A DNA stretch of 64,000 bases, taken from Fonsecaea monophora. Taxonomy: Eukaryota; Ascomycota; Eurotiomycetes; Chaetothyriales; Herpotrichiellaceae. The position numbers were made by a program, and so were the translations under genes. Shown here in pieces: positions 33,227 through 44,910 of the stretch; position 1 is the stretch's first letter; the number at the start of each line of letters is the position of its first letter. The DNA is taken from positions 59,700-123,699 of the forward strand of contig NW_019174023.1 in the NCBI RefSeq assembly GCF_001642475.1, read 5' to 3'. Under the pieces are notes generated by a model. It worked only from the letters and a program-made list of their open reading frames with translations. It made no database searches and was not told the origin of the DNA.

Positions 33227-34630
33227 CTAACAGCCAAAGTATCTCTCCTCCACCCATCTCTTCTCATTGTCTTCGACAATCCTGGCCACCACCACCTTGA
33301 TCTTAGGGAAAACTGTCATCAACCTCTTCAGACCCCGTCGCCCAGCCATACACGTCACAAAGACAATTCTTCCCTCGGCGACCCCGTGATCAACCAAAAC
33401 TTTGACAGCCATCAGGGCAGCTCCACCACTCGACATTTGTGGGTCTAACAGCATGACTGTTTCGTGTTCCGCAAGATCAGGGAAGAGCTTGAGGTAGTGC
33501 AGTTCTGGCTCCCCAGTACGAATGTTGGATTGTATAAGCAGTCGTCCTGTCAGGCAGTCTGGAATGGTTCGCTTGAGCCCCGTCTCCATACAGCTTCCAC
33601 CGCGAAGAATCACCACAGCAGAAACTTTGCCGGCCGATGTGAGTCCAGAATACGTATAGCCTGTTGTGGTCGTAACGTCGGCGGCGATGTAGTTGTGGCA
33701 GTCAAGAGCTTTCTCGATCAAGAGTGCCGTCAACCTGTCAAAGTAGAAGACGAATTCAACCTGGTCAGTTATCGGGTTTCGGAGGATTGTTGATACCCCG
33801 ACAATTTGTGGTGTTTCACCTAGGACCATGACATTTTCGGAGAGAGTATAATCTTCGACCTGTTGGCCCAGCTTCTCCAGTTCCGCGTTGTGTCTGATGG
33901 ACTTCTCCTTCAAGATCTGTCTGGTCTGGTTGACGATCATCTGAATCGCCATCTTGTTCTGCATACCACGGGGTACTATCAGGTCGGCAATTTCTCTTTG
34001 GGGGTCAACGAATTTCTGAAAGACGGGTTTGACATAACTGAACCACTGTTTGATGGTCCCTTCAATAGTTCGACCCCGCTCTCTCACATCACGCACGATG
34101 CGCCTCGACAGACAGACATCTGGATCTGCTTCAACGAAGATCTTCATATCCAGTAGGTCGAGGACACGCGGGTCGTGCAGGGCTAGAATTCCTTCGAGGA
34201 TCACAACATGTGGTGAGTATATCGAGACAGTCTTGTCTAATCTCTGATGTTGCTGAAAAGAGTAGATCGGTATGTCGGTTCTCTTCCCTTTCTTGAGATC
34301 TATCAGTTTCTCCACAAGGAGGTCAAAGTCGATTGATTCCGGTGAGTCGAGATCGTACTCATTTCGGTGTGCCAGAGCATTTTGTTCAGGGGTTAGCGAC
34401 TTGTAGAATGAATCGATAGACAGGATGATGACCCAGGGAAGATTCAAGGACTGCACAATTTCCACCGCCAGACTTGTCTTGCCGGAACCTGAAGATCCAG
34501 CTATGCCGATTATGCTCATGTCCGCCCATGGTGGGGAATAATGTGCTTTCTGGGGGATCTCGCTGGGAACTTCTGCTTTCCGAGCTGATGCAAGGATGGA
34601 GAGTTTTCTGGTATCTGTCGACCCTGACAT
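33227..34630 (-). CDS. URK1: Uridine kinase with C-terminal UPRTase domain
   Basis: A single exon encodes 467 aa. The kinase domain begins with the P-loop GIAGSSGSGKTS (residues 42-53), then LSIDSFYKSL, HVVILEGILAL and RRIVRDVRERGR. From about residue 265 a uracil-phosphoribosyltransferase fold follows, with ILRNPITDQVEFVFYFDRLT, RGGSCMETGLKR and the PRPP loop LLDPQMSSGGAAL. Uridine kinase phosphorylates uridine and cytidine in pyrimidine salvage; the fused UPRTase-like part is usual for eukaryotic Urk1 and may be regulatory. Length is normal. It is divergent from rex4 across 467 bp. Confidence 0.92.
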   Translation of the reverse strand: MSGSTDTRKLSILASARKAEVPSEIPQKAHYSPPWADMSIIGIAGSSGSGKTSLAVEIVQSLNLPWVIILSIDSFYKSLTPEQNALAHRNEYDLDSPESIDFDLLVEKLIDLKKGKRTDIPIYSFQQHQRLDKTVSIYSPHVVILEGILALHDPRVLDLLDMKIFVEADPDVCLSRRIVRDVRERGRTIEGTIKQWFSYVKPVFQKFVDPQREIADLIVPRGMQNKMAIQMIVNQTRQILKEKSIRHNAELEKLGQQVEDYTLSENVMVLGETPQIVGVSTILRNPITDQVEFVFYFDRLTALLIEKALDCHNYIAADVTTTTGYTYSGLTSAGKVSAVVILRGGSCMETGLKRTIPDCLTGRLLIQSNIRTGEPELHYLKLFPDLAEHETVMLLDPQMSSGGAALMAVKVLVDHGVAEGRIVFVTCMAGRRGLKRLMTVFPKIKVVVARIVEDNEKRWVEERYFGC

Positions 34631-35097
34631 TCCGTTGCACAGTGTAGATAATTGGATTTCAATGTCTCAATGCGAGCTGTAGGCGATTCAAATCCTCTGA
34701 GCGGGATAGCTCCTTCAAGGTAGAAGCAAGATAATGATCGTTTTTAAAGCCACGACGACGAACCGGTACAACTAAAACGAAACCGTCAACACCAATCGCC
34801 AGTCAGATGCAAGCTCCAAGAAGCTATGAAATCACGGATATCTTATGCAACGAAGTAGCAGTGAACAAACGCCCAGATATATCGAGTAGACTTGTGAGCG
34901 TCGTTTGAAGAGTGATATCGGGTGGAGGGTGAGGAGGATGAGATATGGTGGATCTCGGAACGGAATTATATTGTTCCATTCCGCTACTCCACTTCACTTG
35001 TGCTCTACACAAGTTTCTCCGCAGTTTTGTTTTCAACCCGCTGTAATCTGTGTCTTTGCTTATAATGCTTCCTTCCAAACCGCTCTGACGGTCTGCC
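34631..35097. promoter_or_regulatory. Divergent promoter region of URK1 and REX4
   Basis: 467 bp separate the two ATGs, so both promoters are here. No specific factor site could be assigned by eye. Confidence 0.4.
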
Positions 35098-36069
35098 ATG
35101 GACCCGGATAACTTGTCAGCAAATTGGAAGAAACTTCAAGCCACTCTAAGCACGAAGACAAGTAGCAACTCCACGAAATTGTCAAACCATGGCGTGAAAC
35201 GCAAACGGGTAGTCGTGAGGCATACCGCGCCCAAGAACGCAGCAGAATTCGCGGAATCTAGGAAGAGACCACGTATCCGCGGGACTATGGCTACAGGTGG
35301 CGGCGTATCTACGAAAACACTGTCTATCCAAGAACTAGAGCAGTCTGACAACGCTCCTCGTCCACGGTTTCTTGCCAACTCATCATCGCAGGCCAATGCT
35401 GGGTTGTCTCCCGAGTACGTTTCGCATTCCCCTTGACGTCCTTTGTCCTGACCAGCTGTTAGGGTGGAAATCGGCAGGTACGTTGCTCTAGATTGCGAGA
35501 TGGTCGGCGTTGGGCCGAATCCAGACAGAGAATCGGCACTTGCTCGTGTCAGCGTTGTCAATTACAATGGCGACCAAGTCTACGACTCTTACGTTCTTCC
35601 CCTTGAACCCGTCACAGACTACCGAACGCATATCAGTGGCATATCACACATTCACATGAAAATTGCACGAGAGTTCAAAGAGGTCCAAGTGGAGGTGGCA
35701 AGGATTCTGAAGGATAAAGTTATTGTTGGCCACGCCATACGGCATGATCTGGCAGCCCTGATGATCAGCCACCCTCAACGAGATATTCGGGATACAGCTC
35801 GCCATCCACCATATCGCAAAATAGCTGGAGGTGGATCGCCGCGACTAAAAATTCTGGCGTCAGAATTGCTAGGTTTTGAGATACAGCAGGGCGAACATTC
35901 AAGTGTGGAGGATGCCCGGGCGTGCATGCTACTTTTTCGAAAGGACAAATCGGCTTTCGAGCGAGAACATGCCAAGCGATGGCCAGCACCGCCTCCCGAA
36001 AGACATCAGGACGTGGAAGGCGAGAAGAAACCTCGTAAACAAAAGAAAAAGAAGAAGAGGAAGCATTGA
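35098..36069 (+). CDS. REX4: RNA exonuclease Rex4 (DEDDh family)
   Basis: Two exons (35098-35414 and 35463-36069, with a 48-bp intron) encode 307 aa. The N-terminal third is basic with KRKR and RKRPR nuclear signals. The exonuclease domain opens with RYVALDCEMVGVGPN (DEDD motif I), then ISGISHIHM, VIVGHAIRHDLAAL (motif II) and QQGEHSSVEDARACMLLF (motif III with the catalytic His and Asp). The C-terminus is a Lys-rich nucleolar-type tail (KKPRKQKKKKKRKH). Rex4 trims rRNA precursors, including ITS1, in the nucleolus. All catalytic residues are present, and length fits the family. Confidence 0.9.
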
Positions 36070-36824
36070 CCCACGCAGCGATATGCCTAAGCCTGGCACT
36101 ATCTGTTTCTGCCATGATAGCAGAACAACCCGCCGGTATAACCTTATCCGATTTATGGTGCTTCCTGCCGCTTCCTGGTGACATCGCCAATCGCTTGGTG
36201 TCAAATGCAGCCTTACAATAAATGACGAGATACGACAGAACTTAATGAAGGAATCAGAACTGACCCGGCGTATAGCGAATTCGCCTGCCATCTCTGAATC
36301 GCCAATGTCTCGATGACGCAGCACGCGGTCTTCTCACAGCGGTATGGCAAAGCTCCTCTTCCTATGGCCCTCTCTAAATTCCGGAGCCTTGCGTTTCCTG
36401 GTCGATCGCCCTGTTTGATACCCGCATTCAGCACGTCTTTATCCGTAGCTGAGGCATAGGCTTCCTGTTTTACTTTCTCCTATATGGGCCATGCCAGCCT
36501 TAGACCTCCTTGCATAATAACCCCAGGTCTCACCGTGGTGGTTTTATGAGACATTGATAACGACGTACATGTTCTATTTAATCCTTTGCGCATGCTTCTA
36601 TTACCACACCTACAGTGGACTTAGTTTCCGGCAATTGGCGTCGGCCAGACATTTATCCGAAGATTATCCGGGTTAATTGGATTCCTCTTTGACGCGTCTT
36701 CAGCGACGCGTCCAAGCCTCCCAGCTGCCTCCCTACAGTTCAAATCCAAGCCTACCGCATCAACTCCTCACTACAACAACAGGTGGCTTTGCGTATCTGG
36801 ATTCATTTTCAAGTACCTGTAAAA
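36070..36824. other. Intergenic region between REX4 and RNase H2C
   Basis: 755 bp without a supported gene; it contains the RNase H2C promoter. No repeat or RNA gene was recognised. Confidence 0.4.
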
Positions 36825-37497
36825 ATGCTGGCCTTACAGCGAAACGCAAACTCTACAGACAAATGTGTTGTCAACATCCTCCCCTGCCGTATCCACCACA
36901 ATGGTCCAACCAAAGTGACGAAGAGATACTGGTCGCCAGAAGCTGAGAAAGGTACTTGTCGGCACGCGTTCTCAGATATCCCAAGGAGACGCTAACATTG
37001 GCATTCCAAGATGGTACGGCAACTTCATACTTTCGAGGCCGCAAGTTACGAGGCAAACGCATAAATATACCCTCTGGATACGAAGGTAATAAACTCCGAA
37101 TCCAGATTCTCAAGAAGCCCCTACTGAGAGGACCGTAGGGGTCGTCGCAAAGGACGCCGATCGATATCTCCCGCAGCCTTGCAAAACGCAGACTGGACCC
37201 ACGTATACCGTGGTGGATGAAGATATTGAGATTGCCGAAGACGACGACGACGACGACCCTCCCGAGCCAGTCAAGGTCCTCGAGGAGTTATCCACCTTTG
37301 AAGAGGTCATTGTTTGGGGCCATGATGCTGTGCCAACAAATGAAGATACCTTTGTGAAGGGGATCGAAGAATGGATCGCTTTTGCCGAGGCGATCCACGG
37401 TCCTTCCACCAAAAACTCCCTGCAGAACGACAGACAGCTAGTCGCCCAGGAAGATAACCAGGACACAAGTACGACCACACAAGTCTCGACTCCCTAG
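36825..37497 (+). CDS. Ribonuclease H2 subunit C (Rnh203/RNASEH2C)
   Basis: Three exons (36825-36951, 37011-37085 and 37139-37497) encode 186 aa. The intron at 37086-37138 is 53 bp; without it the frame appears to stop at TAG in the acceptor site. Conserved pieces are VNILPCRIHHNGPTKVTKRYW, DGTATSYFRGRKLRG, IPSGYEGVVAKD and the C-terminal FEEVIVWGHDAVP and FVKGIEEWIAFAEAIH. The subunit is non-catalytic and holds the A and B subunits of RNase H2, which removes ribonucleotides from DNA. An acidic linker (DDDDDD) sits at about residue 110. Its stop codon overlaps that of the convergent DUF4385 gene. Confidence 0.87.
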
Positions 37498-38009
37498 CCT
37501 CCTTTATCCTTGAGGTATTGTTGCTTGGCCGTGGACCACTCCTTCTTCAATCGAATATATTCCTCCGAAGCGATACACCGCCTCCAATAGCTCTTGAAGA
37601 TTTCGCTCGCCTCTTCTTTCTCCTTCCGCTTCCCCTCGACATCGTCTCCGGTCCATTTCTCCAACTGTTCTCCCTCAGCACCATATTTGCGACCGCCTTT
37701 ATGGTTGGCGTATCGGCGGGCGCGCGTCATGCCCATTTGGATGAACTTGCGACTCATGTCCGCCCCCACCAAATCACCACGTTCCACATACGATTCGAAG
37801 ATGGACCACAAGATTTCTGCTGATTTCTGCGCCAGTGGAACAGTGCGAAAAACCCAATAAGGCAAGATAAGACTCTTGTATGGTTCAAATGACAAGACGC
37901 CCATTTCTCCTCGTGCGATTTCGTACGAGTATCGCAATTGTAGATCATCCAATGCGGGCGCTTCTAAAGGGTAGCATGGCGGCGCTAGGCTTTCAAGTGT
38001 CTTCGGCAT
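37494..38009 (-). CDS. DUF4385 family protein
   Basis: A single exon encodes 171 aa from ATG 38009. The conserved pieces are FEPYKSLILPYWVFRTVP, then DMSRKFIQMGMTRARRYAN (an RARRYANHK signature typical of the family) and, further on, EASEIFKSYWRRC. DUF4385 proteins are found in fungi, bacteria and large DNA viruses; their biochemical role is not established. There is no signal peptide or membrane segment. The reading frame ends in TAG within a CTAG that also ends RNase H2C on the other strand. Confidence 0.8.
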   Translation of the reverse strand: MPKTLESLAPPCYPLEAPALDDLQLRYSYEIARGEMGVLSFEPYKSLILPYWVFRTVPLAQKSAEILWSIFESYVERGDLVGADMSRKFIQMGMTRARRYANHKGGRKYGAEGEQLEKWTGDDVEGKRKEKEEASEIFKSYWRRCIASEEYIRLKKEWSTAKQQYLKDKGG

Positions 38010-39767
38010 GGTTTTCGTGAAGAGCAGGACTTACTGGGCCTAAAGTCAGAAGCGGTTGGAGGTTGAAGAGGATGGGAACAGAAATGCAGACCACTCATGA
38101 CGACACTCGACCCCAACGATGCGGGTGGCACCTTATCTGTTCCGTCTAGATCAAAAGTTTGTTTCCCCCTAGTCTGTCAGCCAACATTCATCCAGACAGC
38201 CACTCTTGCGAACAGAACAGAAAATCAGGAAACATTCAATACATCTGCGAAACAAAATCAACGCGTCAGATCGAGAGATTATTGGTTCCCCCGATTCGCC
38301 GCAATGACAGTAATTCGAATGTCTTCTCCATGCTGTCATTACCATAAGTGGTAATAGGCATCGCAGCAAGACATGCCGAGACCTCACAAAAACAAGAGCT
38401 TACCCAATGTTGAATAGAACGATGGTCCACTCCTAGAGTCGACGGATGATACAGCCTGAGGTAACTATGCAAGCCACAAATAGCTGTTTTGGGATAGCGA
38501 CAAAACTCTCGAACTCTCTCTCTACTCCGACCAGAAGGTTTTGAAATCTCGAATTGTCAACCCACTTCGACTCTACTATTACCCTGGTTCGAACAACAAC
38601 ATCTGGGAATAGGAATAGGAATGTATCAACGACCATAGAGATCACGATGACCACTGTCTAAGCATTCAATCATGGTCCTCCCCAACCATCCAGCTGGGCA
38701 ATTCACACCACACTCTTCGCCATTGCCGTCCAAGATACCCGTTGCCTGCTTGTTTGGTTGCTTGCCACAGGGCTGCTATGAGTAAGCACTCGCACCCAGT
38801 GGAGTCAGCTAGTCTTGAATGCCTTTCATGTGCTCTGTCAAGCGAGAGAGGCGCTTAGCGTCCCTCCAGACCACACTCAACCAATGACAGCTTCCTTGGG
38901 TTACCGAATAAGGAACCGGCACTATCATTTAGTGTCACTTCCTTGAAGCTTTCGCGGAGCGTACTCCACAACCTACCAGTGTCTCTGAGTTCTGAGGCTG
39001 GACCATCGACAGATTTACCAAGGGTAACTAACCTGAAGACTGCTTTTGTAAGCAAAGAACCTTGGCTGAATCTGCTTAGGAATGAGCAGACGGCGCGACT
39101 TGCTAAAGCAGCGAGACCACCTACAATGCTGCCCGAGAAGCAGTTCGCCCATTTTACACAGTGTGGCATGACCATGGCAGGCACCTGTCGCTTTGAGGAT
39201 AAGCGAAGCCAAGGACGCCGTATAAATCACGCTTATATCACCTGAGTTGCCGTCCAGCTGATGAAAGGCCTGTTGCTTGGCTGGTTGATTGCCCCGGGAT
39301 GACCACTCCTGATAGTCATATCTGAAGTTCTTGGCTCTGGAGAGTATTTACACAAGTAACACCTTAAGAATAGTGTCCATCGCTGACGAAGACTTGGTCG
39401 GGACGACGAAGACTTCATCCTGCCGATCGCGTTCCGTACCTCTCGATCTGCGAAGTTCTCGCTCAATGGTGCCCTCAGCAAAATCCAATGGGAGCCACTG
39501 AACAGGACCATGATTGTGGTTGGAACTTGAGGTTTGGGCATGAGAGGGATGTCTTCGAGGTCGCTTCCAGGTCGATGTGCTCCAGCCTGTTCTGAAGTTC
39601 CATCCTTCTCGGTTATCCACAGCTAACTTTCTTGGTCTTGCACAGTTGCAGCGAGAGAGAAAAGATGCTCTTCAAGGAATCACACGCGTTATTATTACCG
39701 CGTATCCTTTTCGCCGACAGCGCCTCCATGATTAACCCGCCCGTCACATGCTACATGTGTCCCACGA
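38010..39767. other. 1.76-kb region without a supported gene
   Basis: Open frames on both strands are under 120 codons and show no domain, repeat or signal peptide. This is upstream of the DUF4385 gene and downstream of the bZIP gene. I found no RNA gene or transposon feature. Confidence 0.4.
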
Positions 39768-40484
39768 TCATGGCGTACCCGATCTTTCTGATGTATGCCA
39801 ATACATACTTGAGGGAACAGGGGACATGAAACATGGACTCTCGAGCATTGACGCTGCCTGATCATCCGTTCCATTCGCACTGTGGCTATACAGTTCTTTC
39901 AGGATCTGGTTCTCCGCCTCTAACTGAACAACGGTGGCCTTGAGCCCCTTAACGATTTCGAGAAGCTCGCGGTTATGATGGGTTAAAGTCCGGAGTTGTG
40001 AATTGTTGGCAGCCAAGGTTGACGAGGCAGCCTTCAGCTGAGCTTCCTTGCGTGCCCGATACGCTCGTTGGGCTTTTCGATTCTGTGCACGTCGTCTCTT
40101 GGTGACTTTGTCAGAGGCACATCTTGTCGCATCCGTTCAGTACACGTACCTCGCCCCGAGTCTGAACCACTTCACATTCCCTGCCATACTGGTCCACCAC
40201 AACAATATGCATATCACGGATGGCCCGGTCTCGCGGGGCTACTGGTGTTGAGCATGCTTCGCTCTGATCAGGGGATTCGAGTGGTGTCGAGGGGTTCAAG
40301 CCATATGCGTCGAAGGAAAGGGGCGACGCTGTGACAGAGTTCTGAGAAGAAATAATCTGTCAGTCTAGGCCGTTCTCCAGAGAGCAAAGAAGAGACCTAC
40401 ATCGTCCCAGCGAGAAGCGTCAGAGACGCATATCTGATCGAACTCCAGGAGCTCTCCCACATCCAGGGAGTTGAGGTCTGCCAT
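39768..40484 (-). CDS. bZIP transcription factor (Yap-like basic region)
   Basis: Three exons (40401-40484, 40150-40341 and 39768-40097) encode 201 aa. The basic region RRRAQNRKAQRAYRARKEAQL (about 92-112) is split from upstream sequence by the 52-bp second intron. It is followed by leucine-zipper heptads through NSQLRTLTHHNRELLEIVKG and VVQLEAENQILKELY. The basic region resembles fungal Yap/AP-1-like proteins (QNRxAQRAxRxRKE). The N-terminal 90 residues are acidic and may activate transcription. No Cys-rich redox domain of Yap1 is present in this short protein, so the regulatory input is unknown. Targets cannot be predicted from sequence alone. Confidence 0.82.
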
Positions 40485-42296
40485 GTGGTGAAAAAAGGAC
40501 GGCTTATGTCGCCTTACCAGGGCCCGTGTCAACCATGGGCGAAGAAGGTCCCTGCTTCGAAGATGCAGATCTCTCAATCTTTTATGGTGCTTGATTCGGT
40601 ATTTCTACCCTCGGTCCGTGCTCGACGGGACGAGTAGCCTATAGACCAAGTAGCCATCGGTCATCGCGATGACTTAGGCTGAAACCGGTCTCTGCACCCC
40701 CTGTTAAAGATCGATCTATACAGAGTTCTTCGATCTCAATGACCGCCTTGGGTTCCTTTGGCGAGGGGCAAAGGCGTTGAGAGTACCTGAGTCTGCCTGC
40801 CCTCACTACAGACTCGAAACGAATTGAACCAGCGCACATTCGGCACAACCAGCAACGGCCATGCAGTCGGGGTGGCGTCCAAAGGCAGATTCTACCGATC
40901 TTTTACCCAACGGAGACATGGTGTCTGAGCCAAGAAATGACCGGGGCAGGTTGTGGTCAGGGGCGTGGTGTCTGTGCGTGCATGTGGAAGCGAAGGCGTT
41001 AAAGTGGCAATGTGGCTGTAACATTACTCGGTACTCGTACTCGCTCTTTTGACGAGGCTGGCACGGTGTTGCGTATTTGTACGAGGAAGTTGTACCCTGG
41101 CAGCCTGGGCGCTTGGGTCGGTAAGCGACGGCATTCTTTGATTGCTGAAAGATATACTGCCTGATCGGGACTAGTACTTGGCTGAATATCCACATCTGCC
41201 AAGACTTTCCAGCCAGACACCTTTAAAGCTGAGCTGCTGAGATACAGCAATCAATGGACGACCTTGATGATCTCCACGCCTTTGTTCAAATGTAGTTGTT
41301 CGCGGCCGCCGTGTGAGTGGCTACGCTGGTCTCGAGCCAACGCGGCGCCGGTATCGATCAGAGATGTCTCACTCCCGCAAATACAAACTATGACAAGCTG
41401 TAGGAGCCTAGGTACGGTACCAGTCATGGCAACCGGATCACCTCACGTCTTCACCTCACGTCTTCCTTGGTATGAATGGTACACAGGCACTGTGTTGATC
41501 CCAGCAGACAATACTCCTAAGGGTCACCTTCCTGCAGACTGACATGCAGACGCTACTCGACCTTCTCGGATGAGACGACCATCCTCCTCGGTAGGAATGC
41601 ACACTACAAAAGCTAGGTGAAACTCACAAACTTCGATAGCCTGGAGTCTTGTCATCAGCCAGCACGACACGTCTCGCAGACGCCGTGATGAGTTTGATGA
41701 AGCGCGTCCCTCACTTCACTTACCTGGGTCAAGCTTCAACCAGTATTTGAGTTTCTCCTTGGCGTTATGACACAACATCATTTTCAGTCCGAGATCTCTT
41801 CTGGTTGGTGTTTGGCATCTCCAGTCTATCTTGACGAGAGAGCATTCAGTTTTCTCTCGCTCAAACGTCAGAGGAAAACAAGGTTGATGTAGATGTGGTT
41901 GGTGGTGATTACCTCGTGGACTGTGGCGAACAGGACAAGGTCCATGTCAGAGACTCCTGTCGTTTGAACTCGTGGGGAAGTATAGCGAACTACGTGATTG
42001 AACAACTGTGAAGAGATTTTCGCGGCAATTTTACTAAGAGACCTACTTCGTCCATCTTCAGGGCCTTGGGGTACACACGACGTGGGCAAGCGCTGAGATA
42101 TAACAAAGTCAGCCTCAATGGCCAATCTCGAGAGTCCCCGCGAGGCCAAGTCTCTTGTATTGAGAGCATAAGCTTGCTCGATCCAAAAAAGAAGGCAGAC
42201 CTGGAGTTCTATCGGCGACCAGCCAGAAATTCCCGATGCTGCCGTATTCAATCCATCTGGCCAAACAGCTCAGACTACAAATAATGATCGATCAGA
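40485..42296. other. 1.8-kb region without a supported gene
   Basis: This region lies upstream of the bZIP gene and downstream of the minus-strand dehydrogenase. A 127-codon minus-strand frame (41868-42251) begins at TTG, not ATG, and has no known domain. No repeat or RNA gene was recognised. Confidence 0.4.
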
Positions 42297-43188
42297 TCAG
42301 GGCGGCACACCAAGGGTCATACCGCCGTCCACCGCAAAAACCTGGCCAGTGAGCCACGAGGATTGCTTACTACACAGGAATAGAGCTGTGCCTGCGATAT
42401 CCTCGACGGTCCCCAGTCGAGGCCAGGGAGTGGCCTTCTTCATGTGCTTGATAATATCTCCGTCCTCGAAGTTCTTGCGGGCCATCCCGGTAGCCACTAC
42501 GCCTGGGGCTATACAGTTGATGTTGATCGAGTCCTGCGCGTGGTCTAGCGCCCCGGCGCGGGTCATGTGGTTGATGGCCGCCTTCGTCGCCGAGTACGCC
42601 ACCTCATACGGGAAGGCAATGCTGCCGGCGCAGGACGAGACATTGACAATCTTACCCCGACTTCCCCATTCCTCGTCGACCTCCTGCTTCAGAAATTGCT
42701 GGATGGCCAAGCGATTGCACTTCGAGGTGCCTAGCAAGTTGACGTTGGCCATCTTTTGCCACAGGTCATCGTCCTCGACGGCGAACTTCCGGAACGGTGC
42801 CCAGTAGCCTGCACAGTTGACGACGATATCTAGACGTCCAAATTTCTGTAAGGGTTCGCGAGTTAGTTTCTGAATCTATCATGTACAAGTCAATCCAGCG
42901 GGGGGGAATGTGGCGAACCGCAATGCCTTCGCTGAAGGCTTTTTCAATGTCTGACATGATGGAAATGTCCACTTTGAAAAACACGGCTTGTCCGCCTTGC
43001 GCGAGAATCACATCAACCGTGGTCGTCTGCAGGTCCTTTTCGAATCCCTCTGGGTTCGCCTCTGGCTTGAGATCGCAGCAGATGATAGCGACGCCCTGGT
43101 TCGCAAGGCCAAGAGCAATTCCTCGACCCATGCCACTGCTCGCACCGGTGACGAGGGCCACTTTACCCTGCAACGTCTTTTGCGCCAT
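42297..43188 (-). CDS. Short-chain dehydrogenase/reductase (classical SDR), minus-strand partner
   Basis: Two exons (42919-43188 and 42297-42845) encode 272 aa; the intron uses a weak GTTCGC donor but the join SEGIA-KFGRLDIVVNCAG is the expected one. Cofactor motif TGASSGMGRG, then NCAG, and catalytic Ser with YxxxK in VSSCAGSIAFPYEVAYSATK. The C-terminus is FAVDGGMTLGVPP. The substrate cannot be told. It is divergent from another SDR (43764-44910) across 575 bp, so the two may share regulation. Confidence 0.85.
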
Positions 43189-43763
43189 GATAAACCAGCG
43201 TCGCTGCGAGTCGTATATTCCTATTCAATTTGCGGGGTTGGTGATGAGGTGGCTAATCAAGCTTTTATGCGCCTCACAGTTCGGCAAACCGGTATCCTGT
43301 ATCAGGGCAAATGCTGACCTCAATCAATGTTTATCTAGGCAAGCAAGTTGACATTTAATTTGAAAAGAGTGCCACAGACTGACGATGTGCCGTCCACGCT
43401 TGTATACTCTTGCCATGGCCAAGGATCGAGGATCCGGGGTTGGACGGTGCCATGTATTCCCCCTGAAGATAGTCCGGTGCCCCGCCGCGGTAACTTTTGG
43501 CTGTGTGTTTTTAGGTACGAACATATTCGAATCACACCGTGTCATATCATTGCCTGGGGCACCCAAAATAATGGGGCAAGTTGGATTTTGTGATTTATGC
43601 CGGCGACTTATACAAAAGGTTGTGTCGACATCTCATAAGGACGGGGACCACCACGCACTGAAAATCGACAAAAGGCACATCGCATCATACCCTGTCCTTC
43701 TCCTCATCCGTCCCATACTTCAAAGCACATTTCTACTAAACGTCGAGAGTCGACAACGACAGA
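43189..43763. promoter_or_regulatory. Divergent promoter between two SDR genes
   Basis: 575 bp between the opposed ATGs. No specific binding site is claimed. Confidence 0.4.
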
Positions 43764-44910
43764 ATGCCCGACATGAAAGGCAAGGTATTTGCCGTGACCG
43801 GTGCTGGCTCAGGCATCGGCAGAGCCACGGCGGTGAGGCTAGCAGAGCTGGGAGCTCAAGGCGTCGCAATCAGCGACGTGAATGAGGCCATGTTGGAGGA
43901 AACAAGACAGCAATGTACGCACCCACACCCTCACCCTCACCACTGAAATGTCCACATGAGCCTTTCTCCTCATATACACGTGTGTTCGAGGCTGATTTGG
44001 ATGTTTTCTCAAAGGCAGCCGGTATGCGACGAAAGTGACAGTAAAAAAGGTCGACGTGGCCAATACCGACGAGGTCGATCAGTGGATTCGCGACGTCGTC
44101 GGGGACCATGGCAGGTTGGACGGCGCGGCAAACGTCGCTGGCATTGCGGGCGGCGAAGGCCAGATTACAGAGGAGATAGTAAGTCCTGACCAACAACGGC
44201 CACCACCACCACCACCACCACCATCCTGTCCCGTCTTTATCCAGACCTCTCCAGTCCCGTCATGTCCTGACTCCTCCAAGGTCCAAAAAGACTGGGAGCG
44301 AATGATCTCGGTGAACCTGACCGGCGTGATGAATTGCATGCGGGCCCAACTCCGAGAGATCTCGCGGCCGGGAGGCTCCATCGTCAACGTGTCCAGCACA
44401 TCTGGCCTCCGAGGTCTGCCGCGCAATGCGGCCTATGCCTCGAGCAAATTTGGCGTCGTTGGCCTCACGGAGTCGACGGCCGCAGAGTACGGGAAGCTGG
44501 GGGTCCGGGTCAACGCCTTGTTGCCGTACGTAAATCCCCCCCCTCCCCCCCCCCTCTCTCTGTGGAATACAATGAGCACAGCGCTAATAATCCGCTTATA
44601 GAGGTCCGATCGACACCAAGATCTTCCGCGACGGAGAAAAGAAAGGCCTCTTTGATTCCGACCTCCTCAGCGCAGGCACCCTGCTGGGCCGGATGGGCCA
44701 GGCGGACGAAGTGGCCAAGGTCCTGGTGTTTCTATTGAGTGATGATGCGTCGTACGTGACGGGCGGTGAGTCTTTTTCATTTATTTACGCTTTCACAGCA
44801 TGTCTTCCCTATTAGCAAGAACGTCCAAGAGGACTAACAAAGACTGCGAATCAGCACGCTGGACTGTCGACGGTGGGTACTCTGCCTGTGGATTCTACAG
44901 GTCTGGATGA
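43764..44910 (+). CDS. Short-chain dehydrogenase/reductase, plus-strand partner
   Basis: Five exons (43764-43914, 44015-44178, 44281-44525, 44602-44765 and 44855-44910) encode 259 aa with consistent phases. The Rossmann motif is TGAGSGIGRA; the catalytic segment is NVSSTSGLRGLPRNAAYASSK (Ser and YxxxK). The fourth block gives LPGPIDTKIFRDGE, and the C-terminus is ARWTVDGGYSACG, usual for the family. The second intron contains a CCA/ACC microsatellite. The protein is related to, but clearly different from, the divergent SDR at 42297-43188. The substrate is unknown. Confidence 0.86.
44201..44222. repeat. CCA/ACC trinucleotide repeat inside an SDR intron
   Basis: Seven CCA units in the second intron of the plus-strand SDR gene, read directly. 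Confidence 0.85.

Noticed and set aside
34680..34700. tRNA T-arm-like GATTCAAATCC
   Set aside because: Stem pairing fails and no A box is found upstream.
37086..37138. Apparent frameshift in RNase H2 subunit C
   Set aside because: A 53-bp GT-AG intron in the right phase restores the conserved protein, so no break is needed.
41868..42251. 127-codon minus-strand frame
   Set aside because: It starts at TTG, has no recognisable domain and no join to a neighbouring exon.
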